DNA of 64,000 nucleotides from Acidimicrobiia bacterium (GTDB lineage Bacteria; Acidobacteriota; Terriglobia; Bryobacterales; Bryobacteraceae): NCBI GenBank assembly GCA_016871315.1, contig VFZE01000029.1, positions 1 to 64,000 of the forward strand, read 5' to 3'. Shown piece by piece: positions 16,509 to 25,167 of this stretch (position 1 is its first letter; each line of letters starts with the position of its first letter). The notes under the pieces were generated by a model. It saw only the letters and a program-made list of their open reading frames with translations, ran no database searches and was not told where the DNA came from. The position numbers and the translations under genes were made by a program.

Positions 16509-17090
16509 ATGCGTCAAATAGCAGTTGCGTTGTTGATGGGAACGATATTCGCTGTTTCTTTGCCTGCGGCGGGAGCTTTGTCAGGAAGGAGAGCGCCCAG
16601 CTTTGCGCTCCCCGATCTCAACCTCAATTATCACGACATCATGGACTACCGCGGCAAAGTGATATTGCTGGAGATCATCAAGACCGATTGCCCGGTCTGC
16701 AATTCCTTCCAGAAAGTGGCGGAGTCAATCCGGTTGAAGTACGCGGGGAAAGTGGTGGTTTTGTCCATCGTGATGCCTCCCGACAATCAGACGACGGTAA
16801 GGCAGTTTGTCGGCCAGAACGCGGTGAAGTCGCCCATTTTGTTTGACTGCGGGCAGACTTCCGCCGTCTACATGAAGGCGACGCCGCGCAATCCCGAGAT
16901 CGCCCTGCCGCACATTTTCCTCATCGATGGCAACGGGATGATCCGCGAAGATTATGAGTACGGCAACGGCAACGAGCCATACTTTGAATCGCTCGCGCCG
17001 CTCTCCAAGTCGATCGACGTTCTGGTGAAAGAACTTGGGGCCAAGCCGGCTGTGCCCAAGAAACTGCCCGTCACCAAGTCCGGCGATTAA
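16509..17090 (+). CDS. secreted thioredoxin-fold protein (TlpA/redoxin-like)
   Basis: The 193-residue product starts with a signal peptide (IAVALLMGTIFAVSLPAAGA). A thioredoxin fold of the AhpC/TSA-redoxin type follows: SFALPDLNLNYHDIMDYRGKVILLEIIKTDCPVCNSF, with the redox pair CPVC near residue 60, and a later IALPHIFLIDGNGMI containing the cis-Pro. It is probably a periplasmic thiol oxidoreductase. The ATG at 16509 was chosen over 16434 because the signal peptide begins there and the longer form would overlap comEC. A cluster of basic residues ends the protein. Confidence 0.82.
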   Translation: MRQIAVALLMGTIFAVSLPAAGALSGRRAPSFALPDLNLNYHDIMDYRGKVILLEIIKTDCPVCNSFQKVAESIRLKYAGKVVVLSIVMPPDNQTTVRQFVGQNAVKSPILFDCGQTSAVYMKATPRNPEIALPHIFLIDGNGMIREDYEYGNGNEPYFESLAPLSKSIDVLVKELGAKPAVPKKLPVTKSGD

Positions 17091-17143
17091 GCCGAATCTG
17101 GCTCCACCGCGCCGCCGCGAAGGCACGGTAAGATAATAACGGA

Positions 17144-17170
17144 CACGGAAGTCCCGGATTGCCTTCCGTG
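17144..17170 (+). promoter_or_regulatory. stem-loop in the leader of the citrate synthase gene
   Basis: CACGGAAG at 17144-17151 and CTTCCGTG at 17163-17170 form a perfect 8-bp stem with an 11-base loop, 23 bases upstream of the gltA start. A GATAAT-like -10 (17132-17137) lies just before it, so the hairpin would be at the very 5' end of the transcript. It could be a transcript-stabilising hairpin or an operator. Confidence 0.35.
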
Positions 17171-17193
17171 GGTCTCATACTCAAGGAGCCATC

Positions 17194-18486
17194 ATGCCAG
17201 CAGACACGCTAACCATCATCGACAACCGCACCGGGAAACAGTATGAAATCCCGGTGGAAAACGACACCATCCGCGCCATGGACTTGCGGCAGATCAAGGT
17301 GAACAGCGGTGATTTCGGATTGATGCCCTACGATCCCGGCTTCACCAACACGGCGGCCTGCAAGAGCCGTATCACCTACATCGACGGGGACGCCGGCATC
17401 CTCCGTTACCGCGGTTATCCCATCGACCAGCTTGCGGAAAAATCCACTTTTCTCGAAGTCGCCTACCTCATTTATTGCGGCGAGTTGCCCACGCGGGATC
17501 AGCTCAGCCATTGGATCCAGCAGATCACCACTCACACGCTGCTCCACGAAAACACCAAAAAGTTCATGGACGGCTTCCATCACGACGCGCATCCGATGGG
17601 GATGTTCATTTCCACGATTGCGGGTCTCTCCACGTTTTATCCGGAAGCCAAGAACATCTTCGAAACCGACGTCCGGCGCAAGCAGATCTACCGCCTGGTT
17701 GCGAAGGTGCCCACCGTGGCCGCGTTTGCTTTCCGTCACCTGGTCGGGATGCCCTACTCCTACCCGGACAACGACCTCACCTACGCCGGAAATTTCCTGA
17801 ACATGCTGTTCAAGAAGACCGAGGTGAAGTATCAGCCCAACCCGGTGCTGGAGCGGGCGCTGGAGGTTCTCTTCATTCTGCACGCCGACCACGAACAGAA
17901 CTGTTCCACCAGCTCCATGCGTCTTGTCGGCAGCGCACAGACCGACCCCTACTCCTCGCTCGCCGCCGCGGCGGCGGCGCTCTACGGCCCGCTGCATGGC
18001 GGCGCCAACGAAGCGGTGCTGCTGATGCTTCAGGAAATCGGATCCAAGGACCGCATCCCGGATTTCATCAAGCGAGTGAAGGGCGGAGAGGGCCGGCTGA
18101 TGGGCTTCGGCCACCGCGTTTATAAGAACTACGATCCGCGCGCGCGCATTATCAAGGAGACGGCCGATCAGGTTTTCGAAGTCACCGGCCGCAATCCGCT
18201 CCTGGACATCGCTATTGAACTGGAGCGCATCGCGCTGGAGGATGAGTACTTCGTCAAGCGGCGCCTCTATCCAAACGTCGACTTCTATTCAGGTATCATC
18301 TACCAAGCCATGGGATTCCCCACCGAGATGTTCCCGGTGCTGTTCGCCATTCCGCGCACGATCGGTTGGCTGACCCAGTGGGAGGAGATGTTACTCGATG
18401 ACGATCAAAAGATTGGACGGCCACGTCAGGTTTATCTCGGTTCTGATGAACGCGACTATGTGGCGATGCATCTGCGCGCTCACTAG
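17194..18486 (+). CDS. gltA: citrate synthase
   Basis: The 430-residue type II citrate synthase condenses acetyl-CoA and oxaloacetate in the TCA cycle. Characteristic segments are LRYRGYPIDQLAEKSTFLEVAYLI, LNMLFKKTEVKYQPNPVLERALEVLFILHADHEQNCSTSSMRLVGSA, the oxaloacetate-binding PLHGGANEAVLLML, the active-site His in GFGHRVYKNYDPRA, and the catalytic Asp in PNVDFYSGIIY. AAGGAG lies nine bases upstream of the ATG. The downstream hydrolase gene begins inside its 3' end. The malate dehydrogenase gene at 60963-61904 is the other TCA enzyme in the window. Confidence 0.97.
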   Translation: MPADTLTIIDNRTGKQYEIPVENDTIRAMDLRQIKVNSGDFGLMPYDPGFTNTAACKSRITYIDGDAGILRYRGYPIDQLAEKSTFLEVAYLIYCGELPTRDQLSHWIQQITTHTLLHENTKKFMDGFHHDAHPMGMFISTIAGLSTFYPEAKNIFETDVRRKQIYRLVAKVPTVAAFAFRHLVGMPYSYPDNDLTYAGNFLNMLFKKTEVKYQPNPVLERALEVLFILHADHEQNCSTSSMRLVGSAQTDPYSSLAAAAAALYGPLHGGANEAVLLMLQEIGSKDRIPDFIKRVKGGEGRLMGFGHRVYKNYDPRARIIKETADQVFEVTGRNPLLDIAIELERIALEDEYFVKRRLYPNVDFYSGIIYQAMGFPTEMFPVLFAIPRTIGWLTQWEEMLLDDDQKIGRPRQVYLGSDERDYVAMHLRAH

Positions 18487-20086
18487 CGCGCTGCTGGTGG
18501 CCCCGGCCGCGGCGCAGGATCATGACCTGCTGATCCGCGGCGGCCGCATCGTCGACGGCACCGGAAACCCGTGGTTCGCCGGCGACCTTGCCATCCGTGA
18601 CGGCCGCATCGCTGCCATCGGCAAACTCGAGAACTCCTCCGCCAAACGCGTGATAGACGCTGCCGGGCTCACCGTGTCGCCCGGCTTCATCGACATCCAC
18701 AATCATTCCGACAGCACTGTACTGACGGACGGCAACGCCCAGAGCATGATCCGTCAGGGCGTCACGTCGATGATCTTCGGAGAGGGCGGATCGGCCGCGC
18801 CCGACAGCAACGGCTTCGCCGACTTCCGCGCCTACTTCGCCGAACTGCTCAAGCGCGGCGTCTCCACCAACATCGGTTCCTACGTAGGTTCCAGCCAGAT
18901 CTGGACGCATGTCCGTGGACAGCGCGCCGGACCGCCGGAGCCCGCCGAGCTGGAGCGCATGAAGCAGCTGGTCCGTGAGGCGATGCAGCACGGTGCGCTT
19001 GGCGTCGCCAGTTCCCTCAGCGGCCCGCCGGGCGCCTGGATCGACACCGCCACGCTTGTGGCGATGTGCGAAGTGGCTGGACGCTACGGCGGCATCTATT
19101 CCACGCACATGCGCACGGAAGGCTTCGGCGTCTTTGAGTCCGTCGCCGAGGCCATCGAGATCGGCCGCCGCGCGCGGGTTCCCGTCGACATCATTCATCT
19201 GAAGATCGCCGAGCACAAACTGTGGGGCCAAATGCCGGAGCTGATCGCCACCATCGGCAACGCCCGCCGGGCCGGGCAGCAGGTGGAGGCGCACGTTTAC
19301 CCTTATCGCGCCGGACAGAACAACCTCTCCAGCATCGTTCCGCCCTGGGCGCATGAAGGCGGACGCCAGGCAATGCTCGCCCGGCTGAAGGACCCGGCGC
19401 TGAAGGCGCGGCTGGTACGCGAGATTGAAAACGGCATTCCGGGCACCAACTGGTACAACCACTACACGGCCACCGGCGGATGGGAAGGCATGCTGCTGGT
19501 GTCCCTGTCCAACCCGGCGTACAAGAAATACGAGGGCCGCCGGATGAGGGAGCTGGTTGCCGACAAGGGCGGCAATGGCATCGACGCGCTGTTTCAAACG
19601 CTCACCGATAACGGCGGCTCCGTGCCCACCGTCTACTTCCACCACGACGAAAAGGACATGCAATATGCCCTCCGCCAGGACTTTGTTTCCATTGGAAGCG
19701 ACGGGACGGCGGTGTCAGCCGAAGGTCCGCACACACGCGGCCATCCGCATCCGCGCTATTACGGCACCTTCCCGCGCGTGCTTGGCCGCTACGTACGCGA
19801 GCAGAAGCTGCTGAGCCTGGAAGAGGCCGTCCGCAAAATGACCTCCGCCAACGCCGCCAAGATCAGGATCTATGACCGCGGGCTGCTGCGGCCCGGCATG
19901 GCCGCCGACATTGCCGTTTTCGACGCGGAACGCATCATCGACCATGCCACGTTTGAAAAGCCGCACCAGTACGCCGAAGGCGTTCACTATGTCGTGGTGA
20001 ACGGCGCCATTGTGTTTGACCGCGGCAAACACACAGGAGCAAGGCCCGGCAGGATTCTCCACGGCCCCGGCTACGGCAAGCCATGA
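18446..20086 (+). CDS. N-acyl-D-amino-acid deacylase-like amidohydrolase (exported)
   Basis: The protein of about 546 residues carries a signal peptide (ALTSALLVAPAAAQ) and an amidohydrolase fold of the D-aminoacylase type: DLLIRGGRIVDGTGNPWF, the metal motif GFIDIHNHSD, GEGGSAAP, YSTHMRTEG, VDIIHLKIAE, GSDGTAVSAEGPHTRGHPH and the typical YYGTFPRVLGRYVREQ. It hydrolyses N-acyl-D-amino acids or related amides in the periplasm, using zinc. The open frame extends back to 18398. I prefer 18446 (or the ATG at 18458) because it directly precedes the signal peptide. Either choice overlaps the end of gltA. Confidence 0.85.
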   Translation: MNATMWRCICALTSALLVAPAAAQDHDLLIRGGRIVDGTGNPWFAGDLAIRDGRIAAIGKLENSSAKRVIDAAGLTVSPGFIDIHNHSDSTVLTDGNAQSMIRQGVTSMIFGEGGSAAPDSNGFADFRAYFAELLKRGVSTNIGSYVGSSQIWTHVRGQRAGPPEPAELERMKQLVREAMQHGALGVASSLSGPPGAWIDTATLVAMCEVAGRYGGIYSTHMRTEGFGVFESVAEAIEIGRRARVPVDIIHLKIAEHKLWGQMPELIATIGNARRAGQQVEAHVYPYRAGQNNLSSIVPPWAHEGGRQAMLARLKDPALKARLVREIENGIPGTNWYNHYTATGGWEGMLLVSLSNPAYKKYEGRRMRELVADKGGNGIDALFQTLTDNGGSVPTVYFHHDEKDMQYALRQDFVSIGSDGTAVSAEGPHTRGHPHPRYYGTFPRVLGRYVREQKLLSLEEAVRKMTSANAAKIRIYDRGLLRPGMAADIAVFDAERIIDHATFEKPHQYAEGVHYVVVNGAIVFDRGKHTGARPGRILHGPGYGKP

Positions 20087-21258
20087 AAGCGGGCTGGATC
20101 TCGGTTGCCGTTCTGGCGGCGCAAGCCGGCCCTCTGCACCAGGCCGTCCGCACCGGCGATCTGAAGGAAGTGGAGCGGCTGATTGCCGCCGGCGCCAAAG
20201 TGAATGAGCGCGACGCACTGGGCGGCACGGCGCTGCACGACGCCGCCTGGTCAGGCGACCAGGCCATCGCCGCGCTCCTGCTGCGCCACAGGGCGGACCC
20301 GAACCTGGCACATCGGGAAGGCGGCTCCACTCCGCTGCACTATGCGGTCATCACCAATCATCCGGAAGTCGCCGAATTGCTGATCCGCCATGGGGCGCGT
20401 CTGGATGCGGTATCCGGCTCCGGCGCCACCCCGCTGCACCTGGCCGCCAGCCGCGGCTATGCGGGGATTGTCGGCATGCTCCTCGATCAAGGCGTTGACG
20501 TGAATCTGGCGGACTCCGCCGGCGGCTCCGCGCTGGAAGAAGCTGCCTGGAAGGGCGAGTGGGAGACGGCCAGGCTCCTGCTGGCCCGCGGAGCCAGGGT
20601 GAACGCGGTCAATCCAAAGGCGGGCATGACGGCCCTGCACGCGGCGGCAGCCAAGGGTCATCCAGCCATGATCAGGCTGCTGCTGGAGGCCGAGGCGGAT
20701 TTTTCGTTAAAGGACAAGGAGGGCTCCACGCCGCTGGAGGAAGCGCTTCGAAACGCGCATCCCCGCGCCGCCGAGGAGTTACTCAAAGCCGGAGCCAGGG
20801 TTTCCGGCGATGGCTTTGTGCAGGAGGCCGTGCTGCGCGGCAATGCCGAGCTGGCCCGTCTGCTGATTGCCTACCGTGCGCATCCCCTGCCTGACGGATT
20901 ACTGCACGACGCCGCCCTGAAGGGCCACTTGGAGGTGGTAAGGCTGCTCATGGAAAAAGGAGTGCCTGTGAGTGGCCGCAATGAGATGGGCGCAACCGCG
21001 TTGCATGACGCCGCGCTGGCCGGCCACGCCGCCGTGGCGGAGTTTTTGATCGAACGCGGCGCCGACATTTCCGCGGCAGATCAGGATGGCTCCACGCCGC
21101 TTCATCACGCCGCTTCCTGGGGCAGGCTTGAAGTGGCGCGTATTCTCGTGGCTCGCGGCGCTAGTCCGGATATCCGCAACCAGGCAGGCAGGACCGCCGC
21201 CGATCAGGCCGATGCCGGCGGACATACCGACCTTGCGGCAATCCTGCGCGGCCGTTAG
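20083..21258 (+). CDS. ankyrin-repeat protein, exported
   Basis: The 391-residue protein is built from about 11 ankyrin repeats, recognisable as recurrent GxTxLHxAAxxGHxxVxxxLLxxGAxV units, for example GGTALHDAAWSGDQAIAALL, GATPLHLAASRGYAGIVGML and GSTPLHHAASWGRLEVARIL. A short hydrophobic N-terminus (GWISVAVLAAQAG) may be a signal peptide. Ankyrin stacks are protein-binding scaffolds; the partner is unknown. Its ATG overlaps the stop of the D-aminoacylase-like gene, so the two are likely co-expressed and perhaps functionally linked. Confidence 0.9.
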   Translation: MKAGWISVAVLAAQAGPLHQAVRTGDLKEVERLIAAGAKVNERDALGGTALHDAAWSGDQAIAALLLRHRADPNLAHREGGSTPLHYAVITNHPEVAELLIRHGARLDAVSGSGATPLHLAASRGYAGIVGMLLDQGVDVNLADSAGGSALEEAAWKGEWETARLLLARGARVNAVNPKAGMTALHAAAAKGHPAMIRLLLEAEADFSLKDKEGSTPLEEALRNAHPRAAEELLKAGARVSGDGFVQEAVLRGNAELARLLIAYRAHPLPDGLLHDAALKGHLEVVRLLMEKGVPVSGRNEMGATALHDAALAGHAAVAEFLIERGADISAADQDGSTPLHHAASWGRLEVARILVARGASPDIRNQAGRTAADQADAGGHTDLAAILRGR

Positions 21259-21331
21259 GCCGTACAAGCATCCCGCCGGCTCATGAACCGTTAATCTTGT
21301 TACAATGAGCGCTGCCGAAGGGGGTGCACAC

Positions 21332-21961
21332 GTGTCGAAAACCATTCTTGGCTTGACCTTTTTCCTTTGCTTGCCGGCCGCTTCGTCTCAATGGACTCCT
21401 TTGCTGAATGGCAAAAACCTCGACGGCTGGGAGACTGTCGGCGACGGTGTCTGGTCCGTGATGAATGGCGGCATCCTGATGGGCGACCGCGTTCCGAAGA
21501 AGTCCGTCCACCAGGCTTGGCTGTACACGAAGAAAGAGTACGGCGAATTCGATCTCCAACTGGAGTACTGGACCCGCATCGGCGGCAACAGTGGCGTTTC
21601 CATCCGCGATCACACCCGCGCGCGCTACGCCGTGGGCGACGAGTGGGACCGCGATCGCACTCCTTCCCACAACGGCTACGAGATCCAGATCATAAACGGC
21701 TACGGCGGCAAGTATCCTTCCGGCAGCGTCTATCTGTTCGCGGAAGCCAAGCCGGGTCTGGAAAAGCCAAATGACTGGAATCTGCTCGAGATCCGTTCAC
21801 GCAACGATAAGATCACCGTACTGATCAATGGCCAGCCCGCCTCGGAACATCCCGGCGATCCGGCGCGCCCCAAGAACGGGCCCATCGGACTCCAGCTGCA
21901 CGACGCGAACAGCGTTGTGATGTTCCGCAATATCCGCATCCGCCAGATAGCGGCGAAGTAA
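21332..21961 (+). CDS. DUF1080 / 3-keto-disaccharide hydrolase domain protein, secreted
   Basis: The 209-residue protein begins with a signal peptide (ILGLTFFLCLPAASSQ). A concanavalin-like beta-sandwich of the DUF1080 family (PF06439) follows: FTPLLNGK-type opening WTPLLNGKNLDGWE, GVSIRDHTRAR, GYEIQIINGYGG, NDWNLLEIRSRNDKITVLINGQ and the ending GPIGLQLHDANSVVMFRNIRI. Some members hydrolyse 3-keto-glycosides produced by Gfo/Idh/MocA dehydrogenases, a family abundant in this window. The GTG at 21332 follows a GGGGGTG ribosome-site-like stretch. The ATG at 21305 would add nine residues before the signal peptide. Confidence 0.87.
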   Translation: MSKTILGLTFFLCLPAASSQWTPLLNGKNLDGWETVGDGVWSVMNGGILMGDRVPKKSVHQAWLYTKKEYGEFDLQLEYWTRIGGNSGVSIRDHTRARYAVGDEWDRDRTPSHNGYEIQIINGYGGKYPSGSVYLFAEAKPGLEKPNDWNLLEIRSRNDKITVLINGQPASEHPGDPARPKNGPIGLQLHDANSVVMFRNIRIRQIAAK

Positions 21962-21970
21962 TAGCGCCGC

Positions 21971-23134
21971 CTACCGCGCCGCCAGAAACTTGCGCATCCG
22001 CTCCAGCGCCTCCATCAGGTTCTCGTAGGAGTTCGCATAGCTGAAGCGCAGGTAGCCGTCGCCGTGCTCGCCGAACGAGCCGCCATTCAGACAGGCCACG
22101 CCTGCTTCCTGCAACAGCGCCTCGGCCAGAACCTTCGAACTCATCCCCGTGCCGGTTACGTTCGGAAACGCGTAGAAAGCCCCCTGCGGACGCGCGCAGC
22201 GGAAGCCCGGCAGCTGGTTGAGCCCGTCGCAGAAGGCATCGCGCCGGCGTCGGAACTCGCGGACCATCTCTTCCACTTCCTTCTGCGGACCCTCCAGCGC
22301 CGCCTTTCCCGCCCGCTGCGTGAAGCTGGCCGTGCACGAGTTGGAATTCACCATCAGCTTGTTTACGGCCTCCACCAGCCACTCCGGCATCACGCCGAAT
22401 CCCAGCCGCCAGCCGGTCATCGAATAGGTCTTCGAGAACCCGTCCAGGATGATCGTCTTTTCCAGCATTCCGGGCATCGAGGCGATCGACACGGGCTGCC
22501 CATCGTAGCAAATGCGCGAATAGATCTCATCGCTCAGCACGATCAGGTCCCGGTCACGCACCAGCTCGGCGATCTTCGCGATGTCGGCAGCCGGGATCAT
22601 GCCGCCGGTCGGATTCTGCGGCGAATTCAGGATCACCATCTTTGTCCGCTCATTCAGCTGCGAAGCGAACAGGTTCATGTCGAAGCTGAATCCGCGCTCC
22701 TCCTTAAGCGGCATCGCCACCGGCTTGGCGCCCAGGAACCGGATCATCGATTCATAAATCGGAAACCCGGGGTTGGGATAGATGACCTCATCGCCTTCCT
22801 CAAGCAACGCCATCATCGGGAAAAAGAGGATGGGTTTGCCCCCCGGCACGATCGATACATGCGGCGGACCCACGTCGATGCCGCGCGTTTCGGCCACGTG
22901 GCGCGCGACAGTCTCGCGGAAATCCGGGTAGCCTTGCGTCGGGCCGTAATGCGTCCAGCCTTCGTCGAGCGCCTTCTTGGCCGCCTCCACCACGTGCGGA
23001 GGCGTTTCGAAATCCGGCTCGCCTATCTCCAGGTGAATCACGCTGCGGCCCTTGGCCTCCAGCGCACGCGCCTTCACCAACACCTCGAACGCCGTCTCAA
23101 TCAGTATGCGGTCCATCCGCCGCGCCAGTTTCAT
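21971..23134 (-). CDS. pyridoxal-phosphate aminotransferase (class I/II)
   Basis: The 387-residue fold-type-I aminotransferase shows VIHLEIGEPDFETPPHVVEAAKKAL, YGPTQGYPDFRE, VILNSPQNPTGG, the PLP-anchoring Asp in LIVLSDEIYSR, the Schiff-base Lys in LDGFSKTYSMTGWRLG, and the C-terminal carboxylate-binding Arg in YLRFSYANS. It should transfer an amino group between an amino acid and a 2-oxo acid, most like aspartate/alanine aminotransferases of the AspB group; the exact substrate is open. It is the downstream member of a minus-strand run with the thiolase and OB-fold genes, one base after the latter. Confidence 0.92.
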   Translation of the reverse strand: MKLARRMDRILIETAFEVLVKARALEAKGRSVIHLEIGEPDFETPPHVVEAAKKALDEGWTHYGPTQGYPDFRETVARHVAETRGIDVGPPHVSIVPGGKPILFFPMMALLEEGDEVIYPNPGFPIYESMIRFLGAKPVAMPLKEERGFSFDMNLFASQLNERTKMVILNSPQNPTGGMIPAADIAKIAELVRDRDLIVLSDEIYSRICYDGQPVSIASMPGMLEKTIILDGFSKTYSMTGWRLGFGVMPEWLVEAVNKLMVNSNSCTASFTQRAGKAALEGPQKEVEEMVREFRRRRDAFCDGLNQLPGFRCARPQGAFYAFPNVTGTGMSSKVLAEALLQEAGVACLNGGSFGEHGDGYLRFSYANSYENLMEALERMRKFLAAR

Positions 23135-23356
23135 TTAACTCGCCTTTCGAAAAAATGCGACACCGCCGCGCCACTCGGCGTGCTCCACGCGATCGCCGAT
23201 CTTCACCGCCTCCCCCGCGATGCGCCCCGTCAGACGCCCGCCGTTGTCGAGCCACACAATCGCGATCTGGTAGGGCGCCTCGGCGACCAGCGCCTCCGGC
23301 GCCGAATGCACCACCGTCTCCGTGTACACCACCCCGCCGCCCAAGCTCTCGCTCAT
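23135..23356 (-). CDS. OB-fold (DUF35-like) partner protein of the thiolase
   Basis: The 73-residue protein reads YTETVVHSAPEALVAEAPYQIAIVWLDNGGRLTGRIAGEAVKIGDRVEH, the OB-fold half of the DUF35 family. The zinc-ribbon half found in longer members is absent. DUF35 proteins form complexes with SCP2-type thiolases and bind acyl-CoA. Its ATG overlaps the thiolase stop (ATGA), which supports complex formation. It ends directly before the aminotransferase start, so three genes are tightly packed. Confidence 0.75.
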   Translation of the reverse strand: MSESLGGGVVYTETVVHSAPEALVAEAPYQIAIVWLDNGGRLTGRIAGEAVKIGDRVEHAEWRGGVAFFRKAS

Positions 23357-24513
23357 GCCCCGCTCACGATCGTCACTACACAAGTGGCGCCCGATCCGCC
23401 GAGGTTCTGCGCCAGGCCCACATTGTTCCGCTTCACCTGACGCTCTCCCGCCTCGCCGCGGATCTGCAGCGCCAGGTCGCAGAGTTGCGCCACGCCGGTC
23501 GCGCCCACCGGATGTCCTTTCGACTTCAGTCCGCCGCTGGTGTTCACCGGCTTCTCTCCAGTCAGGCTCGTGCACCCGGCCGCGCTGTACGGCCCGCCTT
23601 CGCCTTTCTTGGCGAACCCGAGATCTTCCACCGCGACGATTTCGGCGATCGTGAAGCAATCATGCAGCTCGGCGAACTCCACCTCGGCCGGTGTCATGCC
23701 TGCCATCTTGTACGCCTTCTCCCCCGCCGCGCGCACCGCTGGAAACCAGGTGATGCTCTGCTTGCGGTCCAGCGCCACCTGGTCCGATGTCTGCGCGACG
23801 CCGCGGATCAAAACCGGCTTGCTTGCCGCATCGCGCGCCCGCTCCAGCGGCATCAGCAGCACCGCCGCCGCGCCGTCGCTCACCAGCGAGCAGTCGTACA
23901 CCGTCAGCGGATCGGCCACCGGTTTACCCGCCAGCGCCTGCTCGATCGTGACCTTCTTGCGCAGGTGGGCGTCCGGGTTCAACGCGCCGCTGGCGTGGTT
24001 CTTCACTGCTACCGCGGCCAGCTGTTCTCGCGTCGTGCCGAACTCATGCATGTGCCGCCGCGCGATCATCGCAAACAGGGCGGGGAACGTGGCGCCGGCG
24101 CGGATCTCGCCGCCCAGGTCGCCGGCCGAAGCCAGTATCTCGGTCACCTTCGGCGTCGGTTGCGACGTCATCTTCTCCACGCCGGTCACGAGCACAGCAT
24201 CGTAGATTCCCGCAGCCACCGCCGTGTATGCGTGAAAAAACGCAGCGCCGGAACTGGCGCAGGCCGCCTCAAACCGCGTGGCCGGAACCCCAACGATCCC
24301 CACCTCGGACGCAATATAAGGAGCAAGGTGGTTCTGGCCCACAAAGCAGGGTCCGGCGAAGTTGCCGAGGTAAAAGGCTTCGACCTGGGACGCGCTAACC
24401 CCCGCGTTTTCAAGGCATTTGCGCGACGCCTCGGCCGCCAGGGAGCGGATATCGGCGCCCTCCAGCGCCCCGAAGCGCGTTTTCCCGATGCCCGCGATCG
24501 CCACTTGCCTCAT
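23353..24513 (-). CDS. SCP2-type thiolase / acetyl-CoA acetyltransferase
   Basis: The 386-residue thiolase starts MRQVAIAGIGKTRFGALEG. It shows the nucleophile Cys in FEAACASSGAAFFHAY, the SCP2-group AELHDCFTIAEI in place of the NEAF motif, and the catalytic His in GGLKSKGHPVGATGVAQLCDL. The last catalytic Cys loop of classical thiolases is replaced by GGSGATCVVTI. It should cleave or form beta-ketoacyl-CoA, or aldol-type adducts together with its DUF35 partner. The longer frame to 24675 is non-coding by composition and lacks a fitting start. Confidence 0.9.
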   Translation of the reverse strand: MRQVAIAGIGKTRFGALEGADIRSLAAEASRKCLENAGVSASQVEAFYLGNFAGPCFVGQNHLAPYIASEVGIVGVPATRFEAACASSGAAFFHAYTAVAAGIYDAVLVTGVEKMTSQPTPKVTEILASAGDLGGEIRAGATFPALFAMIARRHMHEFGTTREQLAAVAVKNHASGALNPDAHLRKKVTIEQALAGKPVADPLTVYDCSLVSDGAAAVLLMPLERARDAASKPVLIRGVAQTSDQVALDRKQSITWFPAVRAAGEKAYKMAGMTPAEVEFAELHDCFTIAEIVAVEDLGFAKKGEGGPYSAAGCTSLTGEKPVNTSGGLKSKGHPVGATGVAQLCDLALQIRGEAGERQVKRNNVGLAQNLGGSGATCVVTIVSGA

Positions 24514-24582
24514 ACTGTTATCAGGATAGCTCTCCAATATGTTTGCACGTTTCCGCGACTGCCGCGTCATCCTTGGTAGAGC

Positions 24583-25167
24583 ATGCTTATGGCCACTGCC
24601 GCTCTGGAGCCGCCGGTGAGGGACCTCCCTCATTCCGCCCCGGAGACCTCCGCGGAAACGCAGGCTGGCTGGCAAAACCAGTTCATTGCCGACAATCTGC
24701 GCCGCATCTTTTTACAGATTTACCGCATCGTGGGCAATGCCACGGACGCGCAGGATCTGACGCAGGAAGTTTTTATCAAGGCGCTGCAGCGCTCTTCGCA
24801 GATTCAGGATCCGGCCAAGGCGGCGCACTGGCTGTCGCGCATCGCCTCCAACACGGCCATCGATTTTTTGCGCCGGCACGCAAGAACCAGCTTCAGCGAT
24901 CTGGAGCATCTGCCGGAATCGCTCGCGGTAGCCAGGCAAGAGAGCGCCGAACAGCGCCTGCTGCGCCAGGAGCAGCGCGGGCTGCTGGAGCAGGGCCTGA
25001 ACACCCTGAGCGATCGCGAGCGCACGGCGCTGCTGTTGCGCGACGTCGAGGATTTACCGGCCGAGGAAGTGGCGCGGCTGATGAATTGTTCGAAAGCCAC
25101 CGTGCGCTCCCACATCGCCAACGCGCGCATCAAGTTCCGCAGATTTCTCGAAAGGAGGCAGTCATGA
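24583..25167 (+). CDS. ECF-type RNA polymerase sigma factor
   Basis: The 194-residue protein has sigma region 2 (LRRIFLQIYRIVGNATDAQDLTQEVFIKAL, then AHWLSRIASNTAIDFLRR) and region 4 (LSDRERTALLLRDVEDLPAEEVARLMNCSKATVRSHIANARIKFR) with a clear helix-turn-helix. It should direct RNA polymerase to an extracytoplasmic-stress-type promoter. The stop overlaps the next start (ATGA at 25164-25167), the usual sigma/anti-sigma coupling. The N-terminus before residue 30 is unstructured, and ATG 24589 is an alternative start. It is divergent from the thiolase gene. Confidence 0.93.
   Translation: MLMATAALEPPVRDLPHSAPETSAETQAGWQNQFIADNLRRIFLQIYRIVGNATDAQDLTQEVFIKALQRSSQIQDPAKAAHWLSRIASNTAIDFLRRHARTSFSDLEHLPESLAVARQESAEQRLLRQEQRGLLEQGLNTLSDRERTALLLRDVEDLPAEEVARLMNCSKATVRSHIANARIKFRRFLERRQS

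Noticed and set aside
22064-23440. 458-codon plus-strand open frame
   Set aside because: Shadow of the aminotransferase gene, which has all expected catalytic motifs.
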